Assembly: GCA_014905825.1 (NCBI GenBank)
Contig: JACGCN010000009.1
Coordinates: forward strand, 1,550,001-1,614,000
Source of the DNA: Lyophyllum atratum
Taxonomy: Eukaryota; Basidiomycota; Agaricomycetes; Agaricales; Lyophyllaceae
Length of the DNA stretch: 64,000 bases
Reading direction: 5' to 3'
Below are positions 45,656 through 57,441 of this stretch, piece by piece. The translations under genes and the position numbers were made by a program. Under the pieces are notes generated by a model, which was given only the letters and a program-made list of their open reading frames with translations, did not search any database and was not told the origin of the DNA. The stretch's first letter is position 1; each line of letters starts with the position of its first letter.

Positions 45656-47002
45656 TGGAGCTGCAGATGGTCAGGAGTCAGCCTTCACAGGCGACTAACA
45701 CTATAAAAATGTTACATTCCTTGTCATACCATCGATTCGTACACGTCCCGACCTGTTCTCCGCCATCCAAACTATACGTCGCACACAAAAAGTTACTACA
45801 CAGATCCCCTACACTTTCAGGGGACGTGTCGTCCAAGCACACGACAAACAAGGCGTCATCGACGATCTCCAGGCAGGAGGCGTTATGGCGATCGCTGGCG
45901 AGCTTGGCGCGGAGCTTCGACCAGATCTTTCGGTTCTCCGTCGACAGGACGCCGATGGCACCACGTGCAACCTGCGAGGGTCCTATCAGCCAAGAGAGGG
46001 ACAAGTGCGGGGCTGTCATGACGGACCTCGGACCTGTCAGTCTTATATCCGCGTCACTAACAATCGCTTGTGAGTTCCAAAGAACCTCCCTCTCGGTCAG
46101 CACTGGTAGGTTATCTTCGTCAAGGACATCGAACCAATCTATGATATCACGTTGAGTAGAGCGTTAAAATACTGAAGGGTTCGCAAGACGCACAGAACTG
46201 CCCTCGACGGAGAACGACTACATGATTTGTGTTTTCCTTGGTGTCCATTACGCACCCTCTCTATAGACGGTCCTCCGCGTCAGTAAGCGTCTTTACGGCC
46301 GGAAGAAACGCACGCACCTCAGTTGGTATCCTCGACGTCCCAAACAGTCGCTTATACTGGTCCATGTCTAACGGCGTCCCGCGCACCAAGTCCGGCTGCA
46401 AAATCCCAGCCCGGAGGTCATGTATGAAGCCCAACGATGAGATGATAAGGGATGCTGCCCGCGGCAGCTGGGCGCCCCGATCCGGCGTGAGGTCGTTCCT
46501 ATACACCATGATCAGCAGTTGCAAGGAATAAAGGTGCATGGCTGGCGTACTCGAGGACAAAGAAAGGATTGAGAGCAAGTACCACGGGATCCGTGAGGGA
46601 CAGGTATGATTCATACCTGCCCAAGCCAGGATCAGCCCAATCGTCCCGCCCCTGCCGATACGCACACACCAGAAGTCTTCAATATAGCTAAAGGATCCAG
46701 AAACACGCATATATCAGCCCCGGAGCGTTATCAAGAAACCACTAGCATTCGCACCTATGCTTCTTACTCGCCCAATCCTTCAGCTTCTCCTGTATCCTCG
46801 GTCCCCATCATTCTAAAAACTCCCTAACAGCCTCCTTGGTCTGCGCATGCTCCCTCTCGTCCTGCAGCCCCTCCAACGCCCGCAGATACCTCTTGCACGT
46901 ATCCTCGAGCGGGGGTATCGGCAGCTTCGGAAGCTTCTCCTGGTGTGCAAACATCGCCTTCGGGGCCGGGCTGGAGTGCGATTTTGTAGCCGGGTTCGAC
47001 AT
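45656..47002 (-). pseudogene. Truncated carnitine O-acetyltransferase-type gene
   Basis: Remnant of a choline/carnitine acyltransferase, which moves acetyl groups between CoA and carnitine. Start 47002 (MSNPATKSHSSPAPKAMFAH), then LPKLPIPPLEDTCKRYLRAL and EAVREFLE, followed at once by an in-frame TGA before WGPRIQEKLKDWASK. Later exons fit together well: SYIEDFW, LTDPVVLALNPFFVLE, NDLTPDRGAQLPRAASLIIS, VRGTPLDMDQYKRLFGTSRI, NHVVVLRRGQF, YWFDVLDEDNLPVLTEREVL, VARGAIGVLSTENRKIWSKL, LFVVCLDDTSPESV, GTCTNRWYDK and LQIIV. The family then needs the segment with the catalytic His (NFEHTGVDGH-like) and the whole C-terminal half. These are absent; sequence switches to an unrelated fragment at about 45655. 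An early stop plus loss of the catalytic half means it cannot be an active enzyme. Confidence 0.82.
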
Positions 47003-47622
47003 TGCCGCAACGGGAGTAAGGAGTAGAGAGTAGGGAGGAAGGAAGGACTCGGAAGAAGCCCGTCAGTGGAAAGTCCGCAAGTTACAACATTATGATACCA
47101 ATTTGAACGGCTTACATGGCTTCACGTTGGTGCATGATGATCGATGATCGACACGGGGAAATGGAAATAGGGGTTGCGGTATGGGACGTGGGGTATCCGC
47201 GTGCCGTTGGGGGCTATCGATGTAGCAGCTCGGTATGAATATTTGGGCTTGGAGGCCGGATTTGGACGGCTCAGGAGTGCCAGCGGGGTCGCGGGTTCCC
47301 GTGAGCTCGACCCATGCGGAGCTTGAGTGTGCCTAGATGTTGCATTGGTGGCGGATGCTGCGATCGAGGAGCAAGCGCTGGCAGGAAGAAAACGTATCGG
47401 TAGTGGTGGTGGTGGAAAATCGGGTTAAGCTGCGCGTCATCCCTGTCGCTATCAGGGGTGAGAATTCATACAGGAAAAGCGTCCTCTTCATTGATACAAA
47501 CAGTCATTTAAGAAGACAAACACTACGGGTATGGGTATGGGTATCTATACAACGATTCACAATCTAAGTGAGACGCCAGCCATCCAGCCTTTTCTCCGTA
47601 CCAACTCCCCACCGCACCTCTC
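47003..47622. other. Intergenic, no gene seen
   Basis: About 620 bases upstream of the acyltransferase remnant. Contains a short GGGTAT run near 47528-47545. No supported gene. Confidence 0.4.
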
Positions 47623-48130
47623 CTACCCACCAATCACCTGTATAGGGATGGGACTGCAGCTATCAAGGGTGTAATGAGGATGCCCCGTCACAGGCGAGTA
47701 CACCACATCCAAACTCCCGTTTGCAGTCTGGTTGCTGCACAACGAGAACGCGTCCGCCTTCCCTCCAAACGCCAGCACAGGCGGGCTGCCCACCGCGTCC
47801 GATGTGTCCGTCTGCAAAGCGGCGAAAGTCCGGAGAAGGATTCGGAAGGAAGGAGATTGGGGTGGGGCGGGAGCCAGTGCAAAAATAGAAAGGGAACGAA
47901 GTCAGTAATTGATCATGCTGGAGGAGATAAAAGACTGACGATAGTGCAATACGCCTGTGTCCCCGGAAACACAGGATTCGAAGAGACGAAGTTGGGCGTC
48001 TCACCATCCCCGGGCGCGGTCGAGGACGCATGCAATGTTGGGTTTGACGGCGGCTGCGGGAAGACGATCGAGTTCTGCAGGGAGAAGTATGGCCATTCCG
48101 AGCAGCACATCGGGCACGCCTACGAGCGGT
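47623..48130 (-). pseudogene. 3' part of a cysteine-containing secreted-type protein
   Basis: Two minus-strand exons: one from about 48124 (after a TAG acceptor) reading ACPMCCSEWPYFSLQNSIVF, PQPPSNPTLHASSTAPGDGE, SNPVFPGTQAYCTI; one from 47815 reading TDTSDAVGSPPVLAFGGKAD, SLCSNQTANGSLDVVYSPVT, SCSPIPIQVIGG and stop at 47623. The intron between runs from GTCAGT to TTTGCAG. Cys, Asn-X-Ser/Thr and Pro content suggests an extracellular protein. No upstream exon with a signal peptide was found before the Plavaka element begins, so the 5' part is missing or displaced. I do not recognise the family. Confidence 0.5.
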
Positions 48131-48453
48131 CAACAGTCAAAATTCATCACAGTTCCATAGGTGTTGCACCGGTCCTACTACACTTCCTAGTAGTGATAGC
48201 CAGCCGACCACATCGAGAGAGTGGAGATGACTCCGACCAAGTCTCTAATGATAGATGAACAACGGCCGAGCCGCTGTCGACCGATACGGTGACTAGAATG
48301 CGACTCTAGAAAGCTATCACCTTAGCATGAGTTAGAATACTCTGACAAGTTGGGTTCACCCCGTCTTGACCAACCAAATGCATACACCATATTATTAGTC
48401 TAGATCCATGAACCGTCAGTTCTCCATCCTCTTCCTGTACAAACATTTGGTTT
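48131..48453. other. Left flank of Plavaka transposase
   Basis: About 320 bases between the truncated secreted-type gene and the transposase stop. The transposon end should lie here, but I could not find an inverted-repeat partner by eye on the right side. Confidence 0.35.
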
Positions 48454-51400
48454 TCAGTCCCAATCTTCACCGTACATTTCCTCTTGCGCCAAGAATTCGC
48501 CATCGGAAGAGAAACCATCTTCGCTTCCTTGGCCTGAATCATCTTCCCAGTTGTCGTCCATGAAGGAATTTTGAGAGCCACTTGAATCAGTGTCATAAGG
48601 ATTTGACACTGTAGGGCTCCCGGATCTGTCATTGTCAACGAGGATATCTTCTGAGACATCCATCTCATCATTGACATGTTCAGCAGTGGAATGAAGTGGA
48701 TCTCCCGCGTCACCGACATATGGACCCTTCTTCTCCATAGTAGCATATGTATGGCCAACAGCAAGGCCCCAGTGATAGCGCATTAACATATCCCTGTCAA
48801 CGAATCTACACAGGTGAATTAATTACGCGTGATAGATTGGATCAAAGTCCTGTGCTTACCGATTTACAAGATAACTTATAGCGTTTCCAATGACTGGACT
48901 ACCTTCGGCCACAGGAAAGGATGGTATCAGGTGGCATGCTCGCAGAACGTCACTTGGATCCACAAATCCAAAAGCGTCCTGGTTTCCAGAAGATGCCAGC
49001 CTCACCTCATCTAGTTTCCTCGCCTTCCAGCCTCCCATGGAGGCCATATCGTAGTACCTGACCCACAAGAACTCTATTCAGCGAGGTTGATAATCTGTGT
49101 TTCCTTCACCGATGTAGAGAGCATTAATGTGGAAAATTCCAAGACACTTCGCGTAGAGAAAAGGGTGGCTTGGTTCTGGATCTTCAGAAGAGGGGGAAAA
49201 TTTACAGTTCAACATCATAATGTTTGACTGGTGTGTACGTGGGTGGACTATGTCCTCTAGACGCCGGACATCATAAGACGTATAATTGACACGCATGATG
49301 TTGTGTCGATACATGCAGTCCCTCCGCATGAGTATGTTTTTCCAGTCTCCTGGAACAGTCTTGTCAAGGTTCAACAAAGTTCTCATGCGGGGAAGAAGGT
49401 GTTTCTTTAGCTTCGGTATGAAATCCTAGCCAACACCTGCAGATCAATATGGGGCACATATAGATACAAAAGATCACGTACATTGATGCCTGGGTTCCCA
49501 GACTCTTTCTGGAGGAATACTGAGATGTGCTCCACGATGTTCTCAGATTTGCCAATCCTGTGATGTTCCTCAGATGCACGCTGAATATGCTCCACAGCAG
49601 TCATAGTGGGAAGGATCTTGGCCCGGATATGGCGGATACGAGCCTGACGCCGTTCTATTTGAGTTATCTGCTTGATAAAACCCCTTCGGTCTGTCCGGCG
49701 ATATCTCGCTTTCGCAGTTCGATGTTCTAATTCACCCTATACAGCAGCAGAAGGTTAAAGAGATGAAAAACACAATTATGTCATCACTTACGGATTCCGT
49801 GCTGTAAGAGTCACATGTACCATATTCTCGTATCATATCAGGGTAATCTGGTAGGGAGTGGAATTTGTATGTCTCCATGTTGAAAGTCTTTTTACGCCGA
49901 CGGCTGACTCCGTTTGTGTCATCGTTACTAGTCGTTGTAGGACTGGTAGAGGCAGGCTTCGATGATGGCTGTGCCATGTTGCTGGAAGAGCTTTTTTGGG
50001 CATTCTTCTTGGCTTTTTTGCGTTCTCTGGCTTCTGCTTCACGGGGAAGCTCGTATGTTGCATGGGTAGCGCAGGTGATGGACTCAAACTTCCGGAATGC
50101 ATTTCCTAATGCAGTAGTGACATCCTCAAAGATCTTCAGCGTGAAATCGGTATGCATACGGAGCTTCGCCAGGGCATGCCAATGACAGCATAAAAAGAGA
50201 AGATCTTGAACGATATGATTGTCACGGCCTTTAAACAGGCCGTCGAAGACTGGCATGGAACACTGCCTTCTGAATCAGAATAAGTTGAATGAGGAGAGAA
50301 TACGTGAAACACCTGAAGCAGGTCCTCATAGTCCCTGGCTGCCATGCGCTTCAGTTCTGACACATTTGTCCCAAACTTCCGAATCACCCCATGTCCAAAT
50401 CCTGGGACCTGGCGATACCTGTGCTTACATGAGAATACATCGCGCAGTAAAGCAGAGCTGGACTTACCGCCTATCTAATTCAATCACCAGAGCAACATCT
50501 ATAGCATGCAACAGCCGGATGAGCTGTAACAACAAAGCCCTCCATACACCGAGCTCCCATTCATGCAACAGATCGACGACAAGCATCTTAAAAACGTCAA
50601 ATCCTGGGGACGAGAGACGGCTTGACAGGCGGCTTGAGAATGCATTCTGACAGTCAGGTGTGGGTAAGTATCAATAAATATAATAATTGGCCTGAATGTA
50701 TTTACCTCGATCGGAACGAGGGACGTTTTCTTCAAGATCTCCACCACGACATCACCACCAACTGCGTATCCTTTGTCTGCATAGATCTTAGACCTTGCGT
50801 TCTTGATGTCTGTCCTGGTCGGGTGATCATCCTTGCGAATGCGTTCCTTGCGAACCTTCATGTCGGGTGACAACCCCATTTTTGGGATCTCTGCCATTTT
50901 AATAAGACATCGAGGACAAGGACAGTGTCCTCGGTTGCGGATACAAGCAATTAGAATTCTGGAGATGAGCGTGCCGTTGTGATTAGTGATGTCCATCCTG
51001 TCCACTAAGATGTTTGTTGAACAAGGACGAACTTTTCGGGATAATCAGCTGAGTAAGTAAAAATTCGGGGGTATATGCGACGGGTCACTCCATCGCTACA
51101 AGAAATGAGGATGCCGTGCTCCCAGGCATTAACAAAGTCCTCGTCCAAAAGGATCTTCCACTGCGCGTGGAAGACTTCACGATGGCAGTACGCCATCAAG
51201 TCCTTCGTTGGACCCTTTCTACCTGCATACGCAGTAGCGAAATCCTTGAAAGAGGATGGTAGCTAAAACAGTGGAGTCCTCGTGACCAATACGTATCACA
51301 AAAATCGAGGATGAACACACCTTCTGAAAGTATGCGACATGGTTGCATAAGTTGGCGGTCGGGCAACAACGATGATACTTAGAATTATTCCCCAGGAACA

Positions 51401-52957
51401 TGTATGCTGGCCAGAGTTTTGCCTGCCCGAACGCCGTCAAGTGTGTTGAATCCGACCAAAACATCAGTCCGACGATTGCGCGAGGAGCATGGCATCCAGG
51501 CTCCTGCGGTGAGTCCAGGAGTTCCTGGTACGACTTGACGTATGCGCGAGAAGTGTACAACTCTCCATAGACACGAACTTCCTCCCCACCTGCTCCCCGG
51601 TTCCATAGGAGCTCATAAGGCTCATATGTCAATAGTTCATGACTAGAGTTTCCGAGTCCTGTAAGGCGCTCCTTGATGACAGATATGAGAGACCGGTGAT
51701 AAAGGTCGCCAACCACGTAGCGGCGGATACCGGGTTTCTCCATCAACCTGTGGAAAGGAACGTCGATCGAAATGGGTGTTCGCCTCCAGCCTTCATCCAT
51801 ATCAAGCCATTCGCCTTGGATGCCATGGTCATCATCACCTATACCAGATCCTAGAAGTTTATTGACTTCAGACCATTTCGTCCCCTTGATGTCTTCCGCC
51901 TTGAAATCTGGGGCCCCGATGATACCCACAAGTGTGCGAAAGTCCTCGTGCGTTTTCTGGGCCCCATGGTTCCAATACCATTCCCCCAAGTTGAAGGAAC
52001 TTTGATTGGGGTACGGAAAGAATGATGCTTTGACGGATTTGGCTGGTGAGGGAGGTGGAGCAAGAGCATGCTCGCTGGAGCTTTCACTAAGATCTGCCAA
52101 AGTGAGATCTTGCTCTGGGTCCTGAACGGGAGGCTTTGCGCCGTAAACTCTTCTGAACAGTCCAAATGTATTCGCAGCGGTGGTGAACAGTCCGAGTTTC
52201 GGGTAAGACTCAGGTGTAAGATCTTCAGTTGTGGGCTTGGGCGGAGATAATGATATCGTAGCTGCATAGAGGAAATACCATGTAGTGAACAGTGACGGGT
52301 ACATGAGTCACATAATACTCACCGAATGGTGCTGGTGGCTCTGGAAGGTCGTCTCGGAACCGGGCTGGCAGGCGGGTATCTCGCTTGCCTTTTCGCAGTG
52401 CCAGAGGCCTGTCATGATCATTGCCATCCTGGCTATTATCGGGATTTGATCCTCTTCGCTGGGTCATAGCGGCAGTTTCCTCAACGGAAGCCCTGCGGTC
52501 ATCCTCAACAGATGTCTTGGAGACTCGTCATTCACTTATCTGTGTTGAGAGACATGATAATACGCCACGTACCGAGGACACTTGTGGCTGCTGGTTGTCG
52601 TGGTGTTCGTCTTCCGCTGTCTGAAGTGCACTGGCTTTTGAGGCCGAGATCGTCTTCTCGAAGGACTATATGTAGTGAATAGGCAATAGAAACCTCATCA
52701 TGGTAATAAAAACGTACTGATGAAGGCAGTGACTCGGATGCAACGGTGACACGGGCTTTCTTGCGCTGTTCGAATATGTCCTTGGCAGCTGAAAGTAGCC
52801 CACGTAGCCGTTTCTTGCTTGGAGCGCAGGAACGCTTGTGGTAATGGAGGGCAGCCATTGTGGGAAAACCCCTTCCGCAGCTGCCATGATCGCAACGAAA
52901 AACCTGCATACTGTAGGGATGCTCATCATCCTGGGACTCGCGAGCCTGGCGTTGCAT
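48454..52957 (-). mobile_element. Plavaka-type DNA transposon transposase
   Basis: Transposase gene of the Plavaka group (CACTA-related DNA transposons of agaricomycetes). Start 52957; the N-terminus has a zinc-finger-like motif (FRCDHGSCGRGFPTMAALHY then HKRSC), a Lys/Arg patch, then a linker. The core matches the group: FFPYPNQSSFNLGEWYWNHG, RTPISIDVPFHR, YVVGDLYHRSLISVIKERLT, TYEPYELLW, VYGELYTSRAY, HAPRAIVGLMFWSDSTHLTA, GQAKLWPAYMFLGNNSKYHR, LCNHVAYFQK. Downstream exons give DLMAYCHREVFHAQWKILLD, GHCPCPRCLIKMAEIPKMGL, KMLVVDLLHEWELGVWRALL, CSMPVFDGLFKG, LLFLCCHWHALAKLRMHTDF. The C-terminal parts are KFHSLPDYPDMIREYGTCDS, ELEHRTAKARYRRTDRRGF, RRIEFLWVRYYDM and FGFVDPSDVLRACHLIPSF, and it ends in an acidic tail at 48454. 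Exon joins are consistent and no internal stop was forced, so it may be active. Confidence 0.88.
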
Positions 52958-54221
52958 GTCAGGAAGATAGCTCGCAGCTTGAGGAGAAATTCTGGAGTTA
53001 ACAGAGAGGCTTCGAGTTGGTTATCGCCACGACGGTGAAGTTAGCTCTGTCATGGTAGTGCTAGAGCCAGGGGGCCTTATGGGCCTAAAGATTTGAATTT
53101 GCTGTCCACTTTACGTCAAGCGCCGGTACCGTGATGGAAATAGTCCAAAACCATCCCTTTCGAAGTGAACTGCAAACTCCTGGCTGCAACTTCTTGCTAG
53201 TTAATGAGCGAACGATATTTTATCATTGTGGGACATGTACCGTGTGGACCACATGGGGTGAGTGTGAGTGGCAAGTTAATAGATGTTTGAAATCACAGGT
53301 TTTCCAAGTCGGACTGAGACTCGTTCGTGGCAACTTGAACAGCGTGATCATTCGGAGAGACTGCCAAGCAGGGGTAACTTCAACCTCCTGAATAAGTTGC
53401 CGCCGGTTTGGACACAGCGGCTTCGATATGATGAATTGACATGAATAACCTCTTGATAGGTGGCACGAACGTAAATTCCATACTACATAGTACCGGCCGG
53501 TGGGCACGAAACGGTCCGACTCAGCTCGATGCGGCTCCTCAGCCTGAGGATGGCTGATTCATGTATTGTCTGGAGACATGTGTTCTTGCCGGACAGTGTA
53601 CACAAAGCTTCCATGCCTTCATCTCAGGGCAGCCCTGAATGTCAGGAGTAGCCTATGAAAGACAATTATGGACTCTTCAAGTTGAAATATGTGCTGACGA
53701 CGCCATCCGAACTTGAATCATACTTTTCCTCGAAGGCTCAATTCGCATCAGGAGGGGCCTCACCATATTCCAAATTACTCTACAAGACCACGGTCAATAT
53801 TTTCGGTTGCTGATGACTTAAAGATGTCCTTCTAATACGGGAACCTGGAGGTGGCTACTACAAGAGGAAAAGGAGTGCGGAGAACGTGAAGAATGGATAG
53901 ATATTGGATTTCGGAAAGCAATTACAGAAAGGGCACCGATGGAAGGGGAAATGATATAGGAGGGGAGTTTTCTCCAGGCAAATGCAGTCACTAGTAAGCA
54001 TGCTGTTCGGAATCAGAAAAGAGGAAAGTCGTAATTCAAGGTGGTGGAAACACAGTCGGAGGATTTGGTAAGGAGATCGTGCACGATGATTGAATGACCA
54101 GCACAGTAAGTGTACATGTATGCCTGAAATTCGCCAAGGCGGTGACAATTAGCCGATACCATGGGCGGTTGAGATGAGGCACTTACGTGTGATTACCGAC
54201 CGAGACCAAAGGGCGAGGGCA
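52958..54221. other. Right flank of Plavaka element, no gene seen
   Basis: About 1.26 kb. It should contain the right end of the transposon and then host sequence. Minus frames at 53223-53507 and 53858-54148 show no recognisable pattern. Confidence 0.4.
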
Positions 54222-55156
54222 TCAAGCCTCATCAGATGGCGTGGACCAAACAGCCGGCTCGGTAGGAAATCTGAGTCCATTCTTACCCAGGTCATCCACC
54301 CAGGTGATGTTCCTCGCATAGAAGTCAGTCGCCTTCCGATTCACTGGTATTCCGTATACGGCAAATTTCTTTTCCATATCCTCCCTTACAGCAGCAGCGA
54401 TCTCTAGCTGGGTTCGCGTCACTTCATGGAGAAGTTCGACATATTTCAGCCAGTTTCCGCCTGCCTCTCGCCGTTTATCAATTTCGGCCTTGTATTTGTC
54501 CACTTCATGCACCCAGTGGGCATGAATTGCCAGACAAAGAACAAACATCATGCGGAAGTGCCGCATGCCGCCCTCGCTGAGGGGAACCTGCGAGATCTGA
54601 GTTTTTGATAAGAGGATGTCTGTCGGTTGAAACGCACAAGTTCCCGTCTGATAGCGGTCGAAGTATTGACAGCATTCAGACCTAGTTCCAGATGACCTAG
54701 CTCCAGATCTCCAAGGTCTTGTGGGTGATTCTGGTCTGGGAGGTTTGGTTGGGCAGGCCACAACTTGCGCTTGACGTGGCTGAGGTGGTCAAGATTTGCT
54801 GGATGGCCCCGTCGACGGTGCTTTTCATCAGAACTGAGACGAGTGGGAGGAGAGCCAATGAGAGAAACAGGTGTAAGGACTGACGGGGGCGACGGGGCTG
54901 AAGAGCTACTGAAATGAGAGGCATCGGAAGGCAAGTTATGATCGGCATCGGAAGGTGAATCATTGTGAGAGGCGTCGGAAAGCAGACTATCATGATGTGA
55001 GGAGGAAGAAAGGTAACCAGAGCGGGAGGTCGCCCTTGAGTGGCGACGAAGGGGAGTGGAGGGTGGCTTCACCCTACGACTTACTGACTCCTTCCTGGTA
55101 CTCGCGGTGGATGGCATCGACTTCAAGCGAGGGTTCGAGTCGACGAGTTCGCACAA
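54222..55156 (-). CDS. Uncharacterised protein, divergent pair member 1
   Basis: Two exons, 55156-54638 and 54587-54222, joined across a 50-nt GTGCGT to CGCAG intron (RREL to VPLSEGGMRHF in frame), give 294 residues. The N-terminal half is low-complexity: Ser/Arg-rich, then repeated SDASH/SDADH units, then Pro/Ser. The C-terminal half is well folded in appearance and mostly helical: GGMRHFRMMFVLCLAIHAHW, VHEVDKYKAEIDKRREAGGN, WLKYVELLHEVTRTQLEIAA, VREDMEKKFAVYGIPVNRKA, ARNITWVDDLGKNGLRFPTE. I recognise no domain. It shares a 111-base upstream region with the plus-strand unknown gene at 55268. Its place between a Plavaka element and a Ty3 fragment suggests an accessory or transposon-carried gene. 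Confidence 0.6.
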
Positions 55157-55267
55157 GTTGGTTGGTTGACTCGGAAGCCTGAGTGCTGTCCTACCGAGAC
55201 TGACAACGGACTTTGAACTTGGCCGAAAGCTGGCTTCAGGTCATTAGTATTTGTAACGGTCACATCA

Positions 55268-57098
55268 ATGATCCGTGGACCCGTGGCACAAGGTTTATTT
55301 TCAGAAAAACGGTGGGAACCTGTGGGAAAGCATGTCAATGAAGAAGTTCAACTTGAAGTTATTAATATCACCAGTGGCGACTCGGAGTCCGACTCGTCAT
55401 TGCTGTCCACCAGGAGGCTGCTACTGTACGCTGGATCACCAGACTGAAGATCACTGACAGTCTTGTAAGGACTGTTGTGTTAAATTTTGATTTTCCATTG
55501 TTTTGACTGGTAGTAACTTGCGTCATGAGATCCCTCCGACCGTGGCATCCCAACTTTCGGAATCAGTGGAAGGACCCTTATGATGATATCTTACGGGTAC
55601 CACTGACCCGGGCATGAGAGTCAGTTCCCACTCAGTCTCCTCACTTGATTGACTGATAGTTCCCACAGAGAGTCTTGTCTGGGAAAAAACCACCCTTCCT
55701 GTAGATCATATGGACGTGATGCCGGGCACATCATTGCCCTTCTATTACAGCGGCACCAGCACCGTGACGAAGACACAGGAATGGAACAATCCACTAGGGG
55801 TGGGGCCAACACCGGGTCCGATCAAGTTATTTCTCATTGAAGGTGAGGGAGGGACTTTCGCGACGTTCCCTTCACTTACCTCCTTACAAGGAATACCTGA
55901 TGCCCAGGGCCAGGTCAGGATCCCTCTCTCCCCGCCCAGATCGCCCCCCGCAATTACGACGAGCGGCGCGCGCACTCGGAGGGGCGCGTCACCTTGCCGC
56001 GTCAGCACGTCCGGGAAGGCGAACCCGAAGATCATCTGCCAGTCGTCCTGGACCCAGTCTGGCCGCCCAGCCGGCGAAATTTTTATATTATACATTTGAT
56101 GAGCAAGATGGGTCCCCCACCGTGACCGATGAGGATGGGCAGCTCCAACCCACGTCACGGGCTCGGGGCAGTGAGTACTCTGTTTTAACATTTTTGATCA
56201 TTTTCAGCTAACTCCGTTGGGGAAATTTTCCAGGGCCCGCGCGGCTTGAAGTCACCAACCTAGCTAGTCGTGGGGAGGGTTCCTCCTCCAAGGCCCCGGC
56301 GCTTACTGCGGACGCCCTCCCATTTGGCGGCCGGTTGGGTGAGTCACGATAATATTTTTGTTGCCTCTGTTAATCAGTCATGAATATAATTTGGTAGGTG
56401 CTCCCCGTCGGATCTCTGAAAACCCCAACCCCGCGGACCTGGAGAACGTTCCCAGCCTGAACGTTCACTGGAACTTCCTCGAGGAGCAAGACCATCATCA
56501 GCCGGAAGGCCCCTCTCCGCAGAACATCCAACTCCTACAGGAAGAGCTCCAACGACTGCAGGAGTTACAGAATTCGATTCAGGGAGCCATCGATGCCTAT
56601 GGCCTCTTACCGTACCCCTTTGACACCACCTATCCCCCAATACAGGAGGATAGGTTGGACGACACGCTGCCTCCCGACTGGGGCGCTCGCACCTTCCAGC
56701 CCGAGATCCAGGCGGACCAGGCGAACAGGAAAGCCATGATGGCTCTGTATTGGGCAGAGATGGAAGACCAATCACAGGCAAGGTACCGGGGCTTCGATGA
56801 TATACAGGAAGCCACTTCGTATGTTTCTTATGCTTTGTTGCTCCCAGGGTGACCACTAACTATCATCCATTTTCCTTCTAGATACGGCGCCTACTTCGAC
56901 CACCTAGCCTTCCCGACGGCCCAAGGGGGTGCGGAGGTCCTGGAGTTCCGGACTCCTCTGGAGGACCCCATGGTCCTCGCGGATCTGCTACCATATACAA
57001 GACAGATGGCAGATTCCAGAAGTACCTTTAGGCAAGGAGGAGCATCGCCGGCCCCTGTGGACAGTGGTGAGGAGGCCGACGGGGAACTGGAAACGTAA
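55268..57098 (+). CDS. Uncharacterised multi-exon protein, divergent pair member 2
   Basis: Candidate ATG at 55268: MIRGPVAQGLFSEKRWEPVG, EVINITSGDSESDSSLLSTR. Later coding stretches, joined by short introns I could only partly fix, are PTESLVWEKTTLPVDHMDVM, GTSLPFYYSGTSTVTKTQEW, NNPLGVGPTPGPIKLFLIE; then IAPRNYDERRAHSEGRVTLP and RQHVREGEPEDHLPVVLDPV; EQDGSPTVTDEDGQLQPTSR; LEVTNLASRGEGSSSKAPAL; then GAPRRISENPNPADLENVPS, QLLQEELQRLQELQNSIQGA (coiled coil), ANRKAMMALYWAEMEDQSQA; last exon YGAYFDHLAFPTAQGGAEVL ending EEADGELET, stop near 57098. Composition is mostly acidic and Pro-rich. No domain is recognised; a Gag-like or regulatory protein is possible but unsupported. Confidence 0.5.
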
Positions 57099-57127
57099 GA
57101 GTGCTTCATTCTGAGGATGAATTTCAA

Positions 57128-57441
57128 TGTATTCCGTGGCCGGGTTCATTATTATTTAACTATTTAACACACTGAGTTGATTCGATGCTATATACTGGCT
57201 AAAGTACAAGGTTTATATAGGATTCTGTTTAGGGGTTTTTAGAGAGGAGAGTATGTATGTGTAACATATGAATAGTAAAGTACTGTGATAGTATGATGAC
57301 TGTGATTATATGGAGGAGACTGTGATAATATCTAGGAAAGGAGACGAGACGAGGGAAAGGAGGCGAGGCGAGGGGAACGGAGAGGTAGGTACTGGATGGT
57401 CGGGAATCGGGATTCGGAAGGGACTTGGGCGATTCACGACA
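57128..57441 (-). repeat. Probable LTR next to Ty3/Gypsy fragment
   Basis: On the minus strand the polyprotein stop is followed by a purine tract (AAAGGGGGG) and then TGTCGTGAATCGCCC, the expected polypurine tract and 5'-TG start of a 3' LTR; that edge (57441) is fairly clear. The other edge is a guess at a TG near 57128. No second LTR copy was seen in the window. Confidence 0.45.
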
